The position numbers were made by a program, and so were the translations under genes. This document shows, piece after piece, positions 36,034 through 48,725 of a stretch of 64,000 nt of DNA. Under the pieces are notes generated by a model. The model ran no database searches and was not told where the DNA came from. It was given only the letters and a program-made list of their open reading frames with translations. Source of the DNA: Petrolisthes cinctipes (taxonomy: Eukaryota > Arthropoda > Malacostraca > Decapoda > Porcellanidae); contig JAWQEG010001220.1 of NCBI GenBank assembly GCA_033782935.1, forward strand, positions 2,480,001-2,544,000, given 5' to 3'. How positions within the stretch are numbered: position 1 is the first letter of the stretch; each line of letters starts with the position of its first letter.

Positions 36034-39000
36034 GTGCCAAAAAATCGATATCTCAAATTCAGTCCCAAAACACCCGAAAATTCGATATTTAGAGGTCCCA
36101 GAAGGTATCTGTACATGCCTAGTCCGTGTTAGAGTATTTTCAAAATACAGGCCAAAAACATACTGAAAATCGATCATTTAGGTGCCCAAAAGTCGATATG
36201 TGCATGCATCTTCTGTACCCGTTTATATCTCAAATTCTGGCCCTAAACACCCGAAAATTCGATATTTTGGGGTCCCAGAAGCGATCTGTACATACCTACT
36301 CCGTGTTAGAGTATTTTCAAAATTCAGGCCCAAAACATGCTGAAAATCGATATTTTAGATGCCCAAAGTCAATATGTGCATGTATCTTCTGTACCCGTTT
36401 ATATCTCAAATTCAGGCTCAAAACACCCGAAAATTCAATATTTTGGGGTCCCAGAAGCAGTCTGTACAGTGCTAGAATATTTTCAAAATATAGGCTAAAA
36501 ACATGCTAAAAATCGATCTTTTAGGTGCCAAAAAGTCGATATCTCAAATTCAGTCCCAAAACACCCGAAAATTCGATATTTAGGGGTCCCAGAAGCGATC
36601 TGTACATGCCTACTCCGTGTTAGAGTATTTTCAAAATACATGCTCAAAACATACTGAAAATCGATCTTTTAGGTGCACAAAAGTCGATATGTGCATGCAT
36701 CTTCAGTACCCGTTTATATCTCAAATTCAGGCTCAAAACACCCGAAAATTCAATATTTTGGGGTCCCAGAAGCAATCTGTACATGCCTACTCAGTGTTAG
36801 AGTATTTTCAAAATACAGGCCCAAAACATGCTGAAAATCGATATTTTAGATGCCCAAAGTCAATATGTGCATGTATCTTCTGTACCCGTTTATATCTCAA
36901 ATTCAGGCTCAAAACACCCGAAAATTCAATATTTTGGGGTCCCAGAAGCAATCTGTACATGCCTACACAGTGCTAGAATATTTTCAAAATATAGCCTAAA
37001 AACATGCTAAAAATCGACATTTTAGGTGCCAAAAAATCGATATCTCAAATTCAGTCCCAAAACACCCGAAAATTCGATATTTAGAGGTCCCAGAAGGTAT
37101 CTGTACATGCTTACTCCGTGTTAGAGTATTTTCAAAATACAGGCCAAAAACATACTGAAAGTCGATCTTTTAGGTGCCCAAAAGTCGATATGTGCATGCA
37201 TCTTCTGTACCCGTTTATATCTCAAATTCTGGCCCTAAACACCCGAAAATTCGATATTTTGGGGTCCCAGAAGCGATCTGTACATGCCTACTCCGTGTTA
37301 GAGTATTTTCAAAATTCAGGCCCAAAACATGCTGAAAATCGATATTTTTTGGTGCCCAAAGTCTATATGTGCATGTATCTTCTGTACCCGTTTATATCTC
37401 AAATTCAGGCTCAAAACACCCGAAAATTCAATATTTTGGGGTCCCAGAAGCAATCTGTACATGCCTACTCAGTGCTAGAATATTTTCAAAATATAGGCTA
37501 AAAACATGCTAAAAATCGATCTTTTAGGTGCCAAAAGTCGATATCTCAAATTCAGTCCCAAAACACCCGAAAATTCGATATTTAGGGGTCCCAGAAGTGA
37601 TCTGTACATGCCTACTCCGTGTTAGAGTATTTTCAAAATACATGCTCAAAACATACTGAAAATCGATCTTTTAGGTGCACAAAAGTCGATATGTGCATGC
37701 ATCTTCAGTACCCGTTTATATATCAAATTCAGGCTCAAAACACCCGAAAATTCAATATTTTGGGGTCCCAGAAGCAATCTGTACATGCCTACTCAGTGTT
37801 AGAGTATTTTCAAAATACAGGCCCAAAACATGCTGAAAATCGATATTTTAGATGCCCAAAGTCAATATGTGCATGTATCTTCTGTACCCGTTTATATCTC
37901 AAATTCAGTCCCAAAACACCCGAAAATTTGATATTTAGAGGTCCCAGAAGGTATCTGTACATGCCTACTCCGTGTTAGAGTATTTTAAAAATACAGGCCA
38001 AAAACATACTGAAAATCGATCTTTTAGGTGCCCAAAAGTCGATATGTGCATGCATCTTCTGTACCCGTTTATATCTCAAATTCTGGCCCTAAACACCCGA
38101 AAATTCGATATTTTGGGGTCCCAGAAGCGATCTGTACATGCCTACTCCGTGTTAGAGTATTTTCAAAATTCAGGCCCAAAACATGCTGAAAATCGATATT
38201 TTTGGTGCCCAAAGTCAATATGTGCATGTATCTTCTGTACCCGTTTATATCTCAAATTCAGGCTCAAAACACCCGAAAATTCAATATTTTGGGGTCCCAG
38301 AAGCAATCTGTACATGCCTACTCAGTGCTAGAATATTTTCAAAATATAGGCTAAAAACATGCTAAAAATCGACATTTTAGGTGCCAAAAAATCGATATCT
38401 CAAATTCAGTCCCAAAACACCCGAAAATTCGATATTTAGAGGTCCCAGAAGGTATCTGTACATGCCTACTCCGTGTTAGAGTATTTTCAAAATACAGGCC
38501 AAAAACATACTGAAAATCAATCTTTTAGGTGCCCAAAAGTCGATATGTGCATGCATCTTCAGTACCCTTTTATAATTCAAATTCAGGCTCAAAACACCCG
38601 AAAATACGATATTTTGGGGTCCCAGAAGCGATCTGTACATGCCTACTCCGTGTTAGAGTATTTTCAAAATTCAGGCCCAAAACATGCTGAAAATCGATAT
38701 TTTTGGTGCACAAAGTCAATATGTGCATGTATCTTCTGTACCCGTTTATATCTCAAATTCAGGCTCAAAACACCCGAAAATTCAATATTTTGGGGTCCCA
38801 GAAGCAATCTGTACAGTGCTAGAATATTTTCAAAATATAGGCTAAAAACATGCTAAAAATCGATCTTTTAGGTGCCAAAAAGTCGATATCTTAAATTCAG
38901 TCCCAAAACCCCCGAAAATTCGATATTTAGGGGTCCCAGAAGCGATCTGTACATGCCTACTCCGTGTTAGAGTATTTTCAAAATACATGCTCAAAACATA

Positions 39001-39124
39001 CTGAAAATCGATCTTTTAGGTGCACAAAAGTCGATATGTGTATGCATCTTCAGTACCCGTTTATATCTCAAATTCAGGCTCAAAACACCCGAAAATTCAA
39101 TATTTTGGGGTCCCAGAAGCAATC
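36034..39124 (+). repeat. 3330-bp tandem duplication, copy 2
   Basis: Second copy of 32704-36033. Differences seen include catacctactcc (near 36293), aattcaatatt where copy 1 has aactcaatatt (near 34419), tatatatcaaattc (near 37719), gtattttaaaaatacag (near 37981) and gtgcacaaagtc (near 38706). The match ends near 39125, where copy 1 has the 10-bp deletion and goes into the S/L hybrid while this copy continues normally. Confidence 0.9.
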
Positions 39125-40862
39125 TGTACATGCCTACTCAGTGTTAGAGTATTTTCAAAATACAGGCCCAAAACATGCTGAAAATCGATATTTTAGATGC
39201 CCAAAATCAATATGTGCATGTATCTTCTGTACCCGTTTATATCTCAAATTCAGGCTCAAAACACCCGAAAATTCAATATTTTGGGGTCCCAGAAGCAATC
39301 TGTACAGTGCTAAAATATTTTCAAAATATAGGCTAAAAACATGCTAAAAATCGATCTTTTAGGTGCCAAAAAGTCGATATCTCAAATTCAGTCCCAAAAC
39401 ACCCGAAAATTCGATATTTAGGGGTCCCAGAAGCGATCTGTACATGCCTACTCCGTGTTAGAATATTTTCAAAATACATGCTCAAAACATACTGAAAATC
39501 GATCTTTTAGGTGCACAAAAGTCGATATGTGCATGCATCCTCAGTACACGTTTATATCTCAAATTCAGGCTCAAAACACCCGAAAATTCAATATTTTGGG
39601 GTCCCAGAAGCAATCTGTACATGCCTACACAGTGCTAGAATATTTTCAAAATATTGGCTAAAAACATGCTAAAAATCGACATTTTAGGTGCCAAAAAATC
39701 GATATCTCAAATTCAGTCCCAAAACACCCGAAAATTCGATATTTAGAGGTCCCAGATGGTATCTGTACATGCCTACTCCGTGTTAGAATATTTTCAAAAT
39801 ACAGGCCAAAAACATACTGAAAATCGATCTTTTAGGTGCCCAAAAGTCGATATGTGCATGCATCTTCTGTACCCGTTTATATCTCAAATTCTGGCCCTAA
39901 ACACCCGAAAATTCGATATTTTGGGGTACCAGAAGCGATCTGTACATGCATACTCCGTGTTAGAGTATTTTCAAAATTCAGGCAGAAAACATGCAGAAAA
40001 TCGATATTTTTGGTGCCCAAAGTTAATATGTTCATGTATCTTCTGTACCCGTTTATATCTCAAATTCAGGCTCAAAACACCCGAAAATTCAATATTTTGG
40101 GGTCCCAGAAGCAATCTGTACATGCCTACTCAGTGCTAGAATATTTTCAAAATATAGGCTAAAAACATGCTAAAAATCGATCTTTTAGGTGCCAAAAAGT
40201 CGATATCTCAAATTCAGTCCCAAAACACCCGAAAATTCGATATTTAGGGGTCCCAGAAGCGATCTGTACATGCCTACTCCGTGTTAGAGTATTTTCAAAA
40301 TACATGCTCAAAACATACTGAAAATCGATCTTTTAGGTGCACAAAAGTCGATATGTGCATGCATCTTCAGTACCCGTTTATATCTCAAATTCAGGCTCAA
40401 AACACCCGAAAATTCAATATTTTGGGGTCCCAGAAGCAATCTGTACATGCCTACTCAGTGTTAGAGTATTTTCAAAATACAGGCCCAAAACATGCTGAAA
40501 ATCGATATTTTAGATGCCAAAAGTCAATATGTGCATGTATCATCTGTACCCGTTTATATCTCAAATTCAGGCTCAAAACACCCGAAAATTCAATATTTTG
40601 GGGTCCCAGAAGCAATCTGTACATGCCTACACAGTGCTAGAATATTTTCAAAATATAGGCTAAAAACATGCTAAAAATCGACATTTTAGGTGCCAAAAAA
40701 TCGATATATCAAATTCAGTCCCAAAACAACCGAAAATTCGATATTTAGAGGTCCCAGAAGGTATCTGTACATGCCTACTCCGTGTTAGAGTATTTTCAAA
40801 ATACAGGCCAAAAACATACTGAAAATCAATCTTTTAGGTGCCCAAAAGTCGATATGGGCATG
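39045..40862 (+). repeat. 1818-bp tandem duplication, copy 1
   Basis: Steps 491, 325, 501 and 501 bp sum to 1818. The block contains the marker cassette catcctcagtacacg, ccagatggtatc, ggggtaccagaag and gcagaaaacatgcagaaaat. The joint falls inside the L1 at 40815, which has the rare gatatgggcatg. Confidence 0.88.
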
Positions 40863-42693
40863 CATCTTCAGTACCCGTTTATATCTCAAATTCAGGCTCA
40901 AAACACCCGAAAATTCAATATTTTGGGGTCCCAGAAGCAATCTCTACATGCCTACTCAGTGTTAGAGTATTTTCAAAATACAGGCCCAAAACATGCTGAA
41001 AATCGATATTTTAAATGCCCAAAATCAATATGTGCATGTATCTTCTGTACCCGTTTATATCTCAAATTCAGGCTCAAAACACCCGAAAATTCAATATTTT
41101 GGGGTCCCAGAAGCAATCTGTACAGTGCTAAAATATTTTCAAAATATAGGCTAAAAACATGCTAAAAATCGATCTTTTAGGTGCCAAAAAGTCGATATCT
41201 CAAATTCAGTCCCAAAACACCCGAAAATTCGATATTTAGGGGTCCCAGAAGCGATCTGTACATGCCTACTCCGTGTTAGAATATTTTCAAAATACATGCT
41301 CAAAACATACTGAAAATCGATCTTTTAGGTGCACAAAAGTCGATATGTGCATGCATCCTCAGTACACGTTTATATCTCAAATTCAGGCTCAAAACACCCG
41401 AAAATTCAATATTTTGGGGTCCCAGAAGCAATCTGTACATGCCTACACAGTGCTAGAATATTTTCAAAATATTGGCTAAAAACATGCTAAAAATCGACAT
41501 TTTAGGTGCCAAAAAATCGATATCTCAAATTCAGTCCCAAAACACCCGAAAATTCGATATTTAGAGGTCCCAGATGGTATCTGTACATGCCTACTCCGTG
41601 TTAGAATATTTTCAAAATACAGGCCAAAAACATACTGAAAATCGATCTTTTAGGTGCCCAAAAGTCGATATGTGCATGCATCTTCTGTACCCGTTTATAT
41701 CTCAAATTCTGGCCCTAAACACCCGAAAATTCGATATTTTGGGGTACCAGAAGCGATCTGTACATGCATACTCCGTGTTAGAGTATTTTCAAAATTTAGG
41801 CAGAAAACATGCAGAAAATCGATATTTTTGGTGCCCAAAGTTAATATGTTCATGTATCTCCTGTACCCGTTTATATCTCAAATTCAGGCTCAAAACACCC
41901 GAAAATTCAATATTTTGGGGTCCCAGAAGCAATCTGTACATGCCTACTCAGTGCTAGAATATTTTCAAAATATATGCTAAAAACATGCTAAAAATCGATC
42001 TTTTAGGTGCCAAAAAGTCGATATCTCAAATTCAGTCCCAAAACACCCGAAAATTCGATATTTAGGGGTCGCAGAAGCGATCTGTACATGCCTACTCCGT
42101 GTTAGAGTATTTTCAAAATACATGCTCAAAACATACTGAAAATCGATCTTTTAGGTGCACAAAAGTCGATATGTGCATGCATCTTCAGTACCCGTTTATA
42201 TCTCAAATTCAGGCTCAAAACACCCGAAAATTCAATATTTTGGGGTCCCAGAAGCAATCTGTACATGCCTACTCAGTGTTAGAGTATTTTCAAAATACAG
42301 GCCCAAAACATGCTGAAAATCGATATTTTAGATGCCAAAAGTCAATATGTGCATGTATCATCTGTACCCGTTTATATCTCAAATTCAGGCTCAAAACACC
42401 CGAAAATTCAATATTTTGGGGTCCCAGAAGCAATCTGTACATGCCTACACAGTGCTAGAATATTTTCAAAATATAGGCTAAAAACATGCTAAAAATCGAC
42501 ATTTTAGGTGCCAAAAAATCGATATCTCAAATTCAGTCCCAAAACACCCGAAAATTCGATATTTAGAGGTCCCAGAAGGTATCTGTACATGCCTACTCCG
42601 TGTTAGAGTATTTTCAAAATACAGGCCAAAAACATACTGAAAATCAATCTTTTAGGTGCCCAAAAGTCGATATGGGCATGCATCTTCAGTACC
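40863..42693 (+). repeat. 1818-bp tandem duplication, copy 2
   Basis: Second copy, with gatatgggcatg again at its right end (near 42674, exactly 1818 bp from 40856). Differences seen: tctctacatg (near 40942), ttaaatgccc (near 41010), aatttaggcag (near 41794), atctcctg (near 41857) and ggggtcgcag (near 42067). Part of the block appears a third time from about 43.15 to 44.2 kb, at an offset of 2309 bp from this copy. Confidence 0.86.
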
Positions 42694-44407
42694 CTTTTAT
42701 ATTTCAAATTCAGGCTCAAAACACCCGAAAATACGATATTTTGGGGTCCCAGAAGCGATCTGTACATGCCTACTCCGTGTTAGAGTATTTTCAAAATTCA
42801 GGCCCAAAACATGCTGAAAATCGATATTTTTGGTGCCCAAAGTCAATATGTGCATGTATCTTCTGTACCCGTTTATATCTCAAATTCAGGCTCAAAACAC
42901 CCGAAAATTCAATATTTTGGGGTCCCAGAAGCAATCTGTACAGTGCTAGAATATTTTCAAAATATAGGCTAAAAACATGATAAAAATCGATCTTTTAGGT
43001 GCCAAAAAGTCGATATCTTAAATTCAGTCCCAAAACACCCGAAAATTCGATATTTAGGGGTCCCAGAAGCGATCTGTACATGCCTACTCCGTGTTAGAGT
43101 ATTTTCAAAATACATGCTCAAAACATACTGAAAATCGATCTTTTAGGTGCACAAAAGTCGATATGTGTATGCATCTTCAGTACCCGTTTATATCTCAAAT
43201 TCAGGCTCAAAACACCCGAAAATTCAATATTTTGGGGTCCCAGAAGCAATCTGTACATGCCTACTCAGTGTTAGAGTATTTTCAAAATACAGGCCCAAAA
43301 CATGCTGACAATCGATATTTTAGATGCCCAAAATCAATATGTGCATGTATCTTCTGTACCCGTTTATATCTCAAATTCAGGCTCAAAACACCCGAAAATT
43401 CAATATTTTGGGGTCCCAGAAGCAATCTGTACAGTGCTAAAATATTTTCAAAATATAGGCTAAAAACATGCTAAAAATCGATCTTTTAGGTGCCAAAAAG
43501 TCGATATCTCAAATTCAGTCCCAAAACACCCGAAAATTCGATATTTAGGGGTCCCAGAAGCGATCTGTACATGCCTACTCCGTGTTAGAATATTTTCAAA
43601 ATACATGCTCAAAACATACTGAAAATCGATCTTTTAGGTGCACAAAAGTCGATATGTGCATGCATCCTCAGTACACGTTTATATCTCAAATTCAGGCTCA
43701 AAACACCCGAAAATTCAATATTTTGGGGTCCCAGAAGCAATCTGTACATGCCTACACAGTGCTAGAATATTTTCAAAATATTGGCTAAAAACATGCTAAA
43801 AATCGACATTTTAGGTGCCAAAAAATCGATATCTCAAATTCAGTCCCAAAACACCCGAAAATTCGATATTTAGAGGTCCCAGATGTTATCTGTACATGCC
43901 TACTCCGTGTTAGAATATTTTCAAAATACAGGCCAAAAACATACTGAAAATCGATCTTTTAGGTGCCCAAAAGTCGATATGTGCATGCATCTTCTGTACC
44001 CGTTTATATCTCAAATTCTGGCCCTAAACACCCGAAAATTCGATATTTTGGGGTACCAGAAGCGATCTGTACATGCATACTCCGTGTTAGAGTATTTTCA
44101 AAATTCAGGCAGAAAATATGCAGAAAATCGATATTTTTGGTGCCCAAAGTTAATATGTTCATGTATCTTCTGTACCCGTTTATATCTCAAATTCAGGCTC
44201 AAAACACCCGAAAATTCAATATTTTGGGGTCCCAGAAGCAATCTGTACATGCCTACACAGTGCTGGAATATTTTCAAAATATAGGCTAAAAACATGCTAA
44301 AAATCGACATTTTAGGTACCAAAAAATCGGTATCTCAAATTCAGTACTAAAACACCCGAAAATTCGATATTTAGAGGTCCCAGAAGGTATCTGTACATGC
44401 CTACTCC
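42694..44407 (+). repeat. Third partial cassette copy and transition zone
   Basis: L1 starts lie at 42633, 43124, 43615 and 43940. The marker cassette catcctcagtacacg appears for the last time in the window here. The L2 at about 44118 ends acacagtgctggaata and leads into ggtaccaaaaaatcgg and cagtactaaaac, which match 25.85-25.95 kb. This looks like a switch from one subfamily to another near 44.25 kb. Confidence 0.82.
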
Positions 44408-46770
44408 GTGTTAGAGTATTTTCAAAATACAGGCCAAAAACATACTGAAAATCGATCATTTAGGTGCCCAAAAGTCGATATGTGCATGCATCTTCTGTAC
44501 CCGTTTATATCTCAAATTCTGGCCCTAAACACCCGAAAATTCGCTATTTTGGGGTCCCAGAAGCGATCTGTACATGCCTACTCCGTGTTAGAGTATTTTC
44601 AAAATTCAGGCCCAAAACATGCTGAAAATCGATATTTTAGATGCCCAAAGTCAATATGTGCATGTATCTTCTGTACCCGTTTATATCTCAAATTCAGGCT
44701 CAAAACACCCGAAAATTCAATATTTTGGGGTCCCAGAAGCAGTCTGTACAGTGCTAGAATATTTTCAAAATATAGGCTAAAAACATGCTAAAAATCGATC
44801 TTTTAGGTGCCAAAAAGTCGATATCTCAAATTCAGTCCCAAAACACCCGAAAATTCGATATTTAGAGGTCCCAGAAGCGATCTGTACATGCCTACTCCGT
44901 GTTAGAGTATTTTCAAAATACATGCTCAAAACATACTGAAAATCGACCTTTTAGGTGCACAAAAGTCGATATGTGCATGCATCTTCAGTACCCGTTTATA
45001 TCTCAAATTTAGGCTCAAAACACCCTAAAATTCAATATTTTGGGGTCCCAGAAGCAATCTGTACATGCCTACTCAGTGTTAGAGTATTTTCAAAATACAG
45101 GCCCAAAACATGCTGAAAATCGATATTTTAGATGCCCAAAGTCAATATGTGCATGTATCTTCTGTACCCGTTTATATCTCAAATTCAGGCTCAAAACACC
45201 CGAAAATTCAATATTTTGGGGTCCCAGAAGCAATCTGTACATGCCTACACAGTGCTAGAATATTTTCAAAATATAGGCTAAAAACATGCTAAAAATCGAC
45301 ATTTTAGGTGCCAAAAAATCGATATCTCAAATTCAGTCCCAAAACACCCGAAAATTCGATATTTAGAGGTCCCAGAAGGTATCTGTACATGCCTACTCCG
45401 TGTTAGAGTATTTTCAAAATACAGGCCAAAAACATACTGAAAATCGATCATTTAGGTGCCCAAAAGTCGATATGTGCATGCATCTTCTGTACCCGTTTAT
45501 ATCTCAAATTCTGGCCCTAAACACCCGAAAATTCGCTATTTTGGGGTCCCAGAAGCGATCTGTACATGCCTACTCCGTGTTAGAGTATTTTCAAAATTCA
45601 GGCCCAAAACATGCTGAAAATCGATATTTTAGATGCCCAAAGTCAATATGTGCATGTATCTTCTGTACCCGTTTATATCTCAAATTCAGGCTCAAAACAC
45701 CCGAAAATTCAATATTTTGGGGTCCCAGAAGCAATCTGTACAGTGCTAGAATATTTTCAAAATATAGGCTAAAAACATGCTAAAAATCGATCTTTTAGGT
45801 GCCAAAAAGTCGATATCTCAAATTCAGTCCCAAAACACCCGAAAATTCGATATTTAGAGGTCCCAGAAGCGATCTGTACATGCCTACTCCGTGTTAGAGT
45901 ATTTTCAAAATACATGCTCAAAACATACTGAAAATCGACCTTTTAGGTGCACAAAAGTCGATATGTGCATGCATCTTCAGTACCCGTTTATATCTCAAAT
46001 TCCGGCTCAAAACACCCGAAAATTCAATATTTTGGGGTCCCAGAAGCAATCTGTACATGCCTACTCAGTGTTAGAGTATTTTCAAAATACAGGCCCAAAA
46101 CATGCTGAAAATCGATATTTTAGATGCCCAAAGTCAATATGTGCATGTATCTTCTGTACCCGTTTATATCTCAAATTCAGGCTCAAAACACCCGAAAATT
46201 CAATATTTTGGGGTCCCAGAAGCAATCTGTACATGCCTACACAGTGCTAGAATATTTTCAAAATATAGGCTAAAAACATGCTAAAAATCGACATTTTAGG
46301 TGCCAAAAAATCGATATCTCAAATTCAGTCCCAAAACACCCGAAAATTCGATATTTAGAGGTCCCAGAAGGTATCTGTACATGCCTACTCCGTGTTAGAG
46401 TATTTTCAAAATACAGGCCAAAAACATACTGAAAATCGATCATTTAGCTGCCCAAAAGTCGATATGTGCATGCATCTTCTGTACCCGTTTATATCTCAAA
46501 TTCTGGCCCTAAACACCCGAAAATTCGCTATTTTGGGGTCCCAGAAGCGATCTGTACATGCCTACTCCGTGTTAGAGTATTTTCAAAATTCAGGCCCAAA
46601 ACATGCTGAAAATCGATATTTTAGATGCCCAAAGTCAATATGTGCATGTATCTTCTGTACCCGTTTATATCTCAAATTCAGGCTCAAAACACCCGAAAAT
46701 TCAATATTTTGGGGTCCCAGAAGCAGTCTGTACAGTGCTAGAATATTTTCAAAATATAGGCTAAAAACAT
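44408..46770 (+). repeat. 992-bp hexamer repeated about 2.4 times
   Basis: Two trimers (501 + 491 bp) repeat as a unit: 44408-45399, 45400-46391 and 46392 to about 46770. Unit landmarks are cgatcatttagg, ttcgctatttt, gcagtctgtacag (gcaatctgtacag in the middle copy) and cgaccttttagg. Point differences include caccctaaaattc (near 45023), attccggctc (near 46000) and atttagctgcccaaaag (near 46444). Near relatives occur at 18.6-19.7 and 32.2-33.2 kb. Confidence 0.88.
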
Positions 46771-47373
46771 GCTAAAAATCGACATTTTAGGTGCCAAAAA
46801 ATCGATATCTCAAATTCAGTCCCAAAACACCCGAAAATTCGATATTAAGAGGTCCCAGAAGGTATCTGTACATGCTTACTCCATGTAGGAGTATTTTCAA
46901 AATACAGGCCAAAAACATAATGAAAATCGATCTTTTATGTGCCCAAAAGTCGATTTGTGCATGCATCTTCTGTACCCGTTTATATCTCAAATTCTGGCCC
47001 TAAACACCCGAAAATTCGATATTTTGGGGTCCCAGAAGCGATCTGTACATGCCTACTCCGTGTTAGAGTATTTTCAAAATTCAGGCCCAAAACATGCTGA
47101 AAATCGATATTTTTGGTGCCCAAAGTCAATATGTGCATGTATCTTCTGTACCCGTTTATATCTCAAATTCAGGCTCAAAACACCCGAAAATTCAATATTT
47201 TGGGGTCCCAGAAGCAATCTGTACAGTGCTAGAATATTTAAAAAAAAAAAGCTAAAAACATGCTAAAAATCGATCTTTTAGGTGCCAAAAAGTCGATATC
47301 TTAAATTCAGTCCCAAAACACCCGAAAATTCGATATTTAGGGGTCCCAGAAGCGATCTGTACATGCCTACTCC
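46771..47373 (+). repeat. First B-type trimer (divergent L1) and adenine run
   Basis: The S to L1 joint carries ctccatgtaggag instead of ctccgtgttagag. The L1 then starts cataatgaaaatc and has cttttatgtgccc and gtcgatttgtgc. The same set of changes recurs near 49.2, 51.2, 54.5 and 56.0 kb, so it defines a subfamily. The short L2 at the end has its ttttcaaaatatagg replaced by an 11-base adenine run. Confidence 0.88.
47240..47250 (+). repeat. Adenine run (11 A) replacing a dyad
   Basis: The L2 end reads gaatatttaaaaaaaaaaag where other copies have gaatattttcaaaatatagg. The usual 15-bp dyad is destroyed. Shorter runs of 9 A occur at the same place at 52536-52544 and 57349-57357 (duplicates of each other), and a smaller change (caaaaaataagct) near 4185. 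Confidence 0.9.
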
Positions 47374-48725
47374 GTGTTAGAGTATTTTCAAAATACAGGC
47401 CAAAAACATACTGAAAATCGATCTTTTAGGTGCCCAAAAGTCGATATGTGCATGCATCTTCTGTACCCGTTTATATCTCAAATTCTGGCCTGAAACACCC
47501 GAAAATTCGATATTTTGGGGTCCCAGAACCGATCTGTACATGCCTACTCCGTGTTAGAGTATTTTCAAAATTCAGGCCCAAAACATGCTCAAAATCGATA
47601 TTTTTGGTGCCCAAAGTCAATATGTGCATGTATCTTCTGTACCCGTTTATATCTCAAATTCAGGCTCAAAACACCCGAAAATTCAATATTTTGGGGTCCC
47701 AGAAGCAGTCTGTACAGTGCTAGAATATTTTCAAAATATAGGCTAAAAACATGCTAAAAATCGATCTTTTAGGTGCCAAAAAGTCGATATCTCAAATTCA
47801 GTCCCAAAACACCCGAAAATTCGATATTTAGAGGTCCCAGAAGCGATCTGTACATGCCTACTCCGTGTTAGAGTATTTTCGAAATACATGCTCAAAACAT
47901 ACTGAAAATCGATATTTTAGATGCCCAAAGTCAATATGTGCATGTATCTTCTGTACCCGTTTATATCTCAACTTCAGGCTCAAAACACCCGAAAATTCAA
48001 TATTTTGGGGTCCCAGAAGCAATCTGTACATGCCTACACAGTGCTAGAATATTTTCAAATTATAGGCTAGAAACATGCTAAAAATCGACATTTTAGGTGC
48101 CAAAAAATCGATATCTTAAATTCATTCCCAAAACACCCGAAAATTCGATATTTAGGGGTCCCAGAAGCGATCTGTACATGCCTACTCCGTGTTAGAGTAT
48201 TTTCAAAATACAGGCCAAAAACATACTGAAAATCGATCTTTTAGGTGCCCAAAAGTCGATATGTGCATGCATCTTCTGTACCCGTTTATATCTCAAATTC
48301 TGGCCTGAAACACCCGAAAATTCGATATTTTGGGGTCCCAGAACCGATCTGTACATGCCTACTCCGTGTTAGAGTATTTTCAAAATTCAGGCCCAAAACA
48401 TGCTCAAAATCGATATTTTTGGTGCCCAAAGTCAATATGTGCATGTATCTTCTGTACCCGTTTATATCTCAAATTCAGGCTCAAAACACCCGAAAATTCA
48501 ATATTTTGGGGTCCCAGAAGAAGTCTGTACAGTGCTAGAATATTTTCAAAATATAGGCTAAAAACATGCTAAAAATCGATCTTTTAGGTGCCAAAAAGTC
48601 GATATCTCAAATTCAGTCCCAAAACACCCGAAAATTCGATATTTAGAGGTCCCAGAAGCGATCTGTACATGCCTACTCCGTGTTAGAGTATTTTCAAAAT
48701 ACATGCTCAAAACATACTGAAAATC
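47374..48725 (+). repeat. 815-bp duplication (47374-48188 and 48189-48725)
   Basis: Each copy has an L1 with ttctggcctgaaacac and cagaaccgatctg, an L2 starting catgctcaaaatcg, and an S. In copy 1 the S at 47750 is followed directly by an L2 (47898-48073, starting catactgaaaatcgatatttt, an L1/L2 hybrid start) and S 48074, giving the 815-bp unit. Copy 2 stops matching near 48725, where it enters an ordinary L1 with cgaccttttagg. Confidence 0.86.
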
